Below are positions 6,762 to 8,072 of a stretch of 8,072 bases of DNA, piece after piece. The translations under genes and the position numbers were made by a program. Source of the stretch: an uncultured Ruminococcus sp. (GTDB taxonomy: Bacteria; Bacillota; Clostridia; Oscillospirales; Acutalibacteraceae); NCBI GenBank assembly GCA_902803125.1, contig CADCOZ010000104.1, positions 1-8,072 of the forward strand. The letters are read 5' to 3'. Under the pieces are notes generated by a model. It was not told the DNA's origin and made no database searches. It worked only from the letters and a program-made list of their open reading frames with translations. The stretch's first letter is position 1, and every line of letters starts with the position of its first letter.

Positions 6762-6860
6762 CCCCTCTTGGAGGGGAAAGTCAACGGAGTTGACAGGGAG
6801 CATTCACACCAACGATCCCTTCAAAAGGAACTCCTTCCGGCTCTTTGAGCCGCCTCCCTC
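6762..6860. repeat. Intergenic tandem-hairpin element
   Basis: Three perfect short hairpins lie in series: CCCCTC/GAGGGG (6762-6767, 6771-6776; loop TTG), GTCAAC/GTTGAC (6780-6785, 6789-6794; loop GGA) and CGGCTC/GAGCCG (6838-6843, 6847-6852; loop TTT). AGGGAG (6795-6800) can pair with CTCCCT (6854-6859), enclosing the third. The design looks like a dispersed non-coding intergenic element. A related tandem-hairpin layout stands at 8022-8054. I see no gene in this gap between 6752 and 7035. Confidence 0.6.
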
Positions 6861-6946
6861 AAAACTGTCTTTCAAGCAAAGGATAAAGGGGCTTTGAAAA
6901 TGAAAGCCTGTGCCATTTTCTTTTTTGCAAAAAATCGGCTGATGGG

Positions 6947-6975
6947 TTGATATTTGGCGAAAAATATTGTATACT
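6947..6975 (+). promoter_or_regulatory. Sigma-A type promoter for degV
   Basis: TTGATA (6947-6952), a 17-base spacer and TATACT (6970-6975) match the housekeeping consensus at 5/6 and 5/6 with ideal spacing. The predicted transcript start near 6982 gives a leader of about 54 bases before the degV ATG. Confidence 0.75.
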
Positions 6976-7020
6976 GTTGGTAGTATGATGACCATAGACG
7001 GACACTAATTATTTACGAAA

Positions 7021-7027
7021 CGGAGGA
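7021..7027 (+). promoter_or_regulatory. Ribosome binding site of degV
   Basis: CGGAGGA lies eight bases before the ATG at 7036 and supports that start. Confidence 0.85.
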
Positions 7028-7035
7028 ATCGTTAT

Positions 7036-7920
7036 ATGGCTAAGACAGCAATTGCGACGGACAGCAACAGCGGTATTACACCGTCCAGAGCAAAGAAACT
7101 CGGCGTTCATGTATTGCCTATGTCCTTTTATATCAACGACCAGAAGTATTATGAGGGTGTTGACCTCTCGCAGAAAGACTTTTATCAGCTGATAGCCGAT
7201 GCCAAAACAACGGTAGGCACTTCTCAGCCGTCGCCAACAGAATTGTCGGATTTTTGGAAAAAACTGCTGCGGGAGTATGACGAAGTGGTTTATATTCCCA
7301 TGTCATCGGGATTGAGCAGTTCGTGTACCACAGCGATGATGCTGGCGAAGGATTTTGGCGGCCGTGTTTATGTGGTGGATAATCAGAGAATATCCGTAAC
7401 ACAGTATCAGTCCGTAGCAGATGCGGCGTTGATGGCCAAAGGCGGTATGTCGGCCAGACGCATTAAAAAGCGGTTGGAGGCCGATAAACTGGAATCCAGT
7501 ATCTATATCATGGTGAATAACCTGAATTATCTGAAGCGTGGCGGCAGAATCACCTCGGCCGGTGCGTTGATTGCCAATGTGATGAATTTGAAGCCGGTAT
7601 TGCAGATTCAGGGCGAAAAGTTAGATGCGTATGCCAAGTGTCGCGGCATCAAAGCGGCCAAAGCCAAAATGCTGGACGCTATGCACGAGGACTTTGATAC
7701 CCGTTTCAGAAGCTATGTGGAGAACGGCGAAATGTCTTTGATGTATTCGTATTCGGATATGCCGGAGGACGAAGTGGAGCGTTGGAGGAAAGAGATTGAA
7801 GCCTCTTTTCCGCATTTCAAATTGAGAGCAGAACCCTTGTCTTTGAGCATCGGCTGTCACATTGGACCGGGTTCTTTGGCGATTGCCTGTGCAAAAATCT
7901 CCAAAGGGGATAACGGCTGA
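7036..7920 (+). CDS. degV: DegV family fatty-acid-binding protein (FakB-like)
   Basis: This 294-residue protein has the usual DegV family length and motif order: an N-terminal AIATDSNSGI strand-loop, TSQPSP (62-67), SSGLSSS (90-96), LKRGGRI (166-172) and GCHIGPGS (273-280). In characterised FakB proteins the Thr of TSQPSP, the Ser of SSGLS and the His of H-x-GPG surround the bound fatty acid carboxylate; here these would be T62, S91 or nearby, and H275. Members bind fatty acids in the cytoplasm and present them to the FakA kinase, feeding acyl phosphate into phospholipid synthesis. No fakA is visible in the window, so the partner would be elsewhere. It has its own promoter and is separated from the upstream surface-protein genes by a terminator, so no functional link is implied. 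The symbol is family-level: Clostridia often carry several copies, and which FakB class this is cannot be told here. Confidence 0.94.
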   Translation: MAKTAIATDSNSGITPSRAKKLGVHVLPMSFYINDQKYYEGVDLSQKDFYQLIADAKTTVGTSQPSPTELSDFWKKLLREYDEVVYIPMSSGLSSSCTTAMMLAKDFGGRVYVVDNQRISVTQYQSVADAALMAKGGMSARRIKKRLEADKLESSIYIMVNNLNYLKRGGRITSAGALIANVMNLKPVLQIQGEKLDAYAKCRGIKAAKAKMLDAMHEDFDTRFRSYVENGEMSLMYSYSDMPEDEVERWRKEIEASFPHFKLRAEPLSLSIGCHIGPGSLAIACAKISKGDNG

Positions 7921-8072
7921 TACACCACCCGTCAACAGGCGGCCGTCTATCGGCACGGAAATCCATTTTGTTCCGTCAGCTACCAGGGGAAAACCCTTTT
8001 CTGGCGAAAAAAGGGAGAGCGGGTCTCCAGTGGAGACCTTGGCCGCAAGGCCAAAGCGACCGGACCGAGCCG
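7921..8072. other. Intergenic sequence after degV with tandem hairpins
   Basis: No gene is visible to the right edge. ACGGAA (7955-7960) and TTCCGT (7971-7976) form a small stem without a T-run. CCCTTTT (7994-8000) pairs with AAAAGGG (8009-8015); on the opposite strand this stem is followed by only four Ts, a weak terminator candidate for a leftward gene outside the window. No clear terminator for degV was found. The segment ends in the hairpin pair at 8022-8054. Confidence 0.5.
8022..8054. repeat. Two adjacent perfect hairpins
   Basis: GGTCTCC/GGAGACC (8022-8028, 8032-8038; loop AGT) is followed at once by TTGGCC/GGCCAA (8039-8044, 8049-8054) with a GCAA loop, which belongs to the stable GNRA tetraloop class. 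The arrangement recalls the tandem hairpins at 6762-6794, although the stem sequences differ. This suggests the same kind of structured intergenic element flanks degV on both sides. Confidence 0.6.

Noticed and set aside
6804..6995. 63-codon - strand frame upstream of degV
   Set aside because: It spans the hairpin element and the degV promoter. It looks like a chance translation of a non-coding structured repeat.
1..8072. CRISPR array, tRNA, rRNA or transposase gene
   Set aside because: No regularly spaced repeats, tRNA-like cloverleaf, rRNA motifs or transposase signatures were seen on either strand.

Overview
The window looks like chromosomal DNA from a gut-type Clostridia (Eubacteriales, possibly Oscillospiraceae-like). 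This rests on intermediate GC, strong AAGGAG/GGAGG ribosome sites, a FakB/DegV-type gene and compact intergenic tandem hairpins. The genus is not determinable. All genes lie on the + strand.

Region 1 (1-6751) holds three consecutive genes for large, apparently extracytoplasmic proteins that I cannot assign to a characterised family. The first is cut by the left edge and is made of repeated beta-type modules with a recurring signature (hydrophobic strand, then Y/K-x-T/R, then P/A-I-T/L-D/N). The second (1349-3925) and third (4060-6579) are tandem paralogues. Each has a signal peptide, one copy of the module, a long conserved helical region, a hydrophobic segment, a helical or coiled-coil segment, a second hydrophobic segment, a Cys-containing domain that ends in a module-like motif, and a C-terminal membrane anchor with a Lys-rich tail. 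The set looks co-directional and probably co-transcribed. A 14-bp perfect stem and a segment with alternative pairings occupy the two intergenic gaps, and a strong bidirectional terminator follows the third gene.

The most unusual feature is the mosaic relation between the two paralogues. Their N-terminal ~475 residues and C-terminal ~235 residues align well, with stretches of near-identical DNA. The ~125-140 residues between them, covering the first hydrophobic segment and the coiled coil, share essentially no sequence and are markedly AT-richer. This suggests a membrane-anchored surface protein family with an exchangeable or fast-diverging central cassette.

Region 2 (6752-8072) is separate. 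It starts with an intergenic multi-hairpin element, followed by a good sigma-A type promoter (TTGATA-17-TATACT) driving a DegV/FakB-like fatty-acid-binding protein gene (7036-7920). The right end is intergenic, with another pair of tandem hairpins of the same design as those upstream of degV. No RNA genes, transposases or CRISPR arrays were seen.
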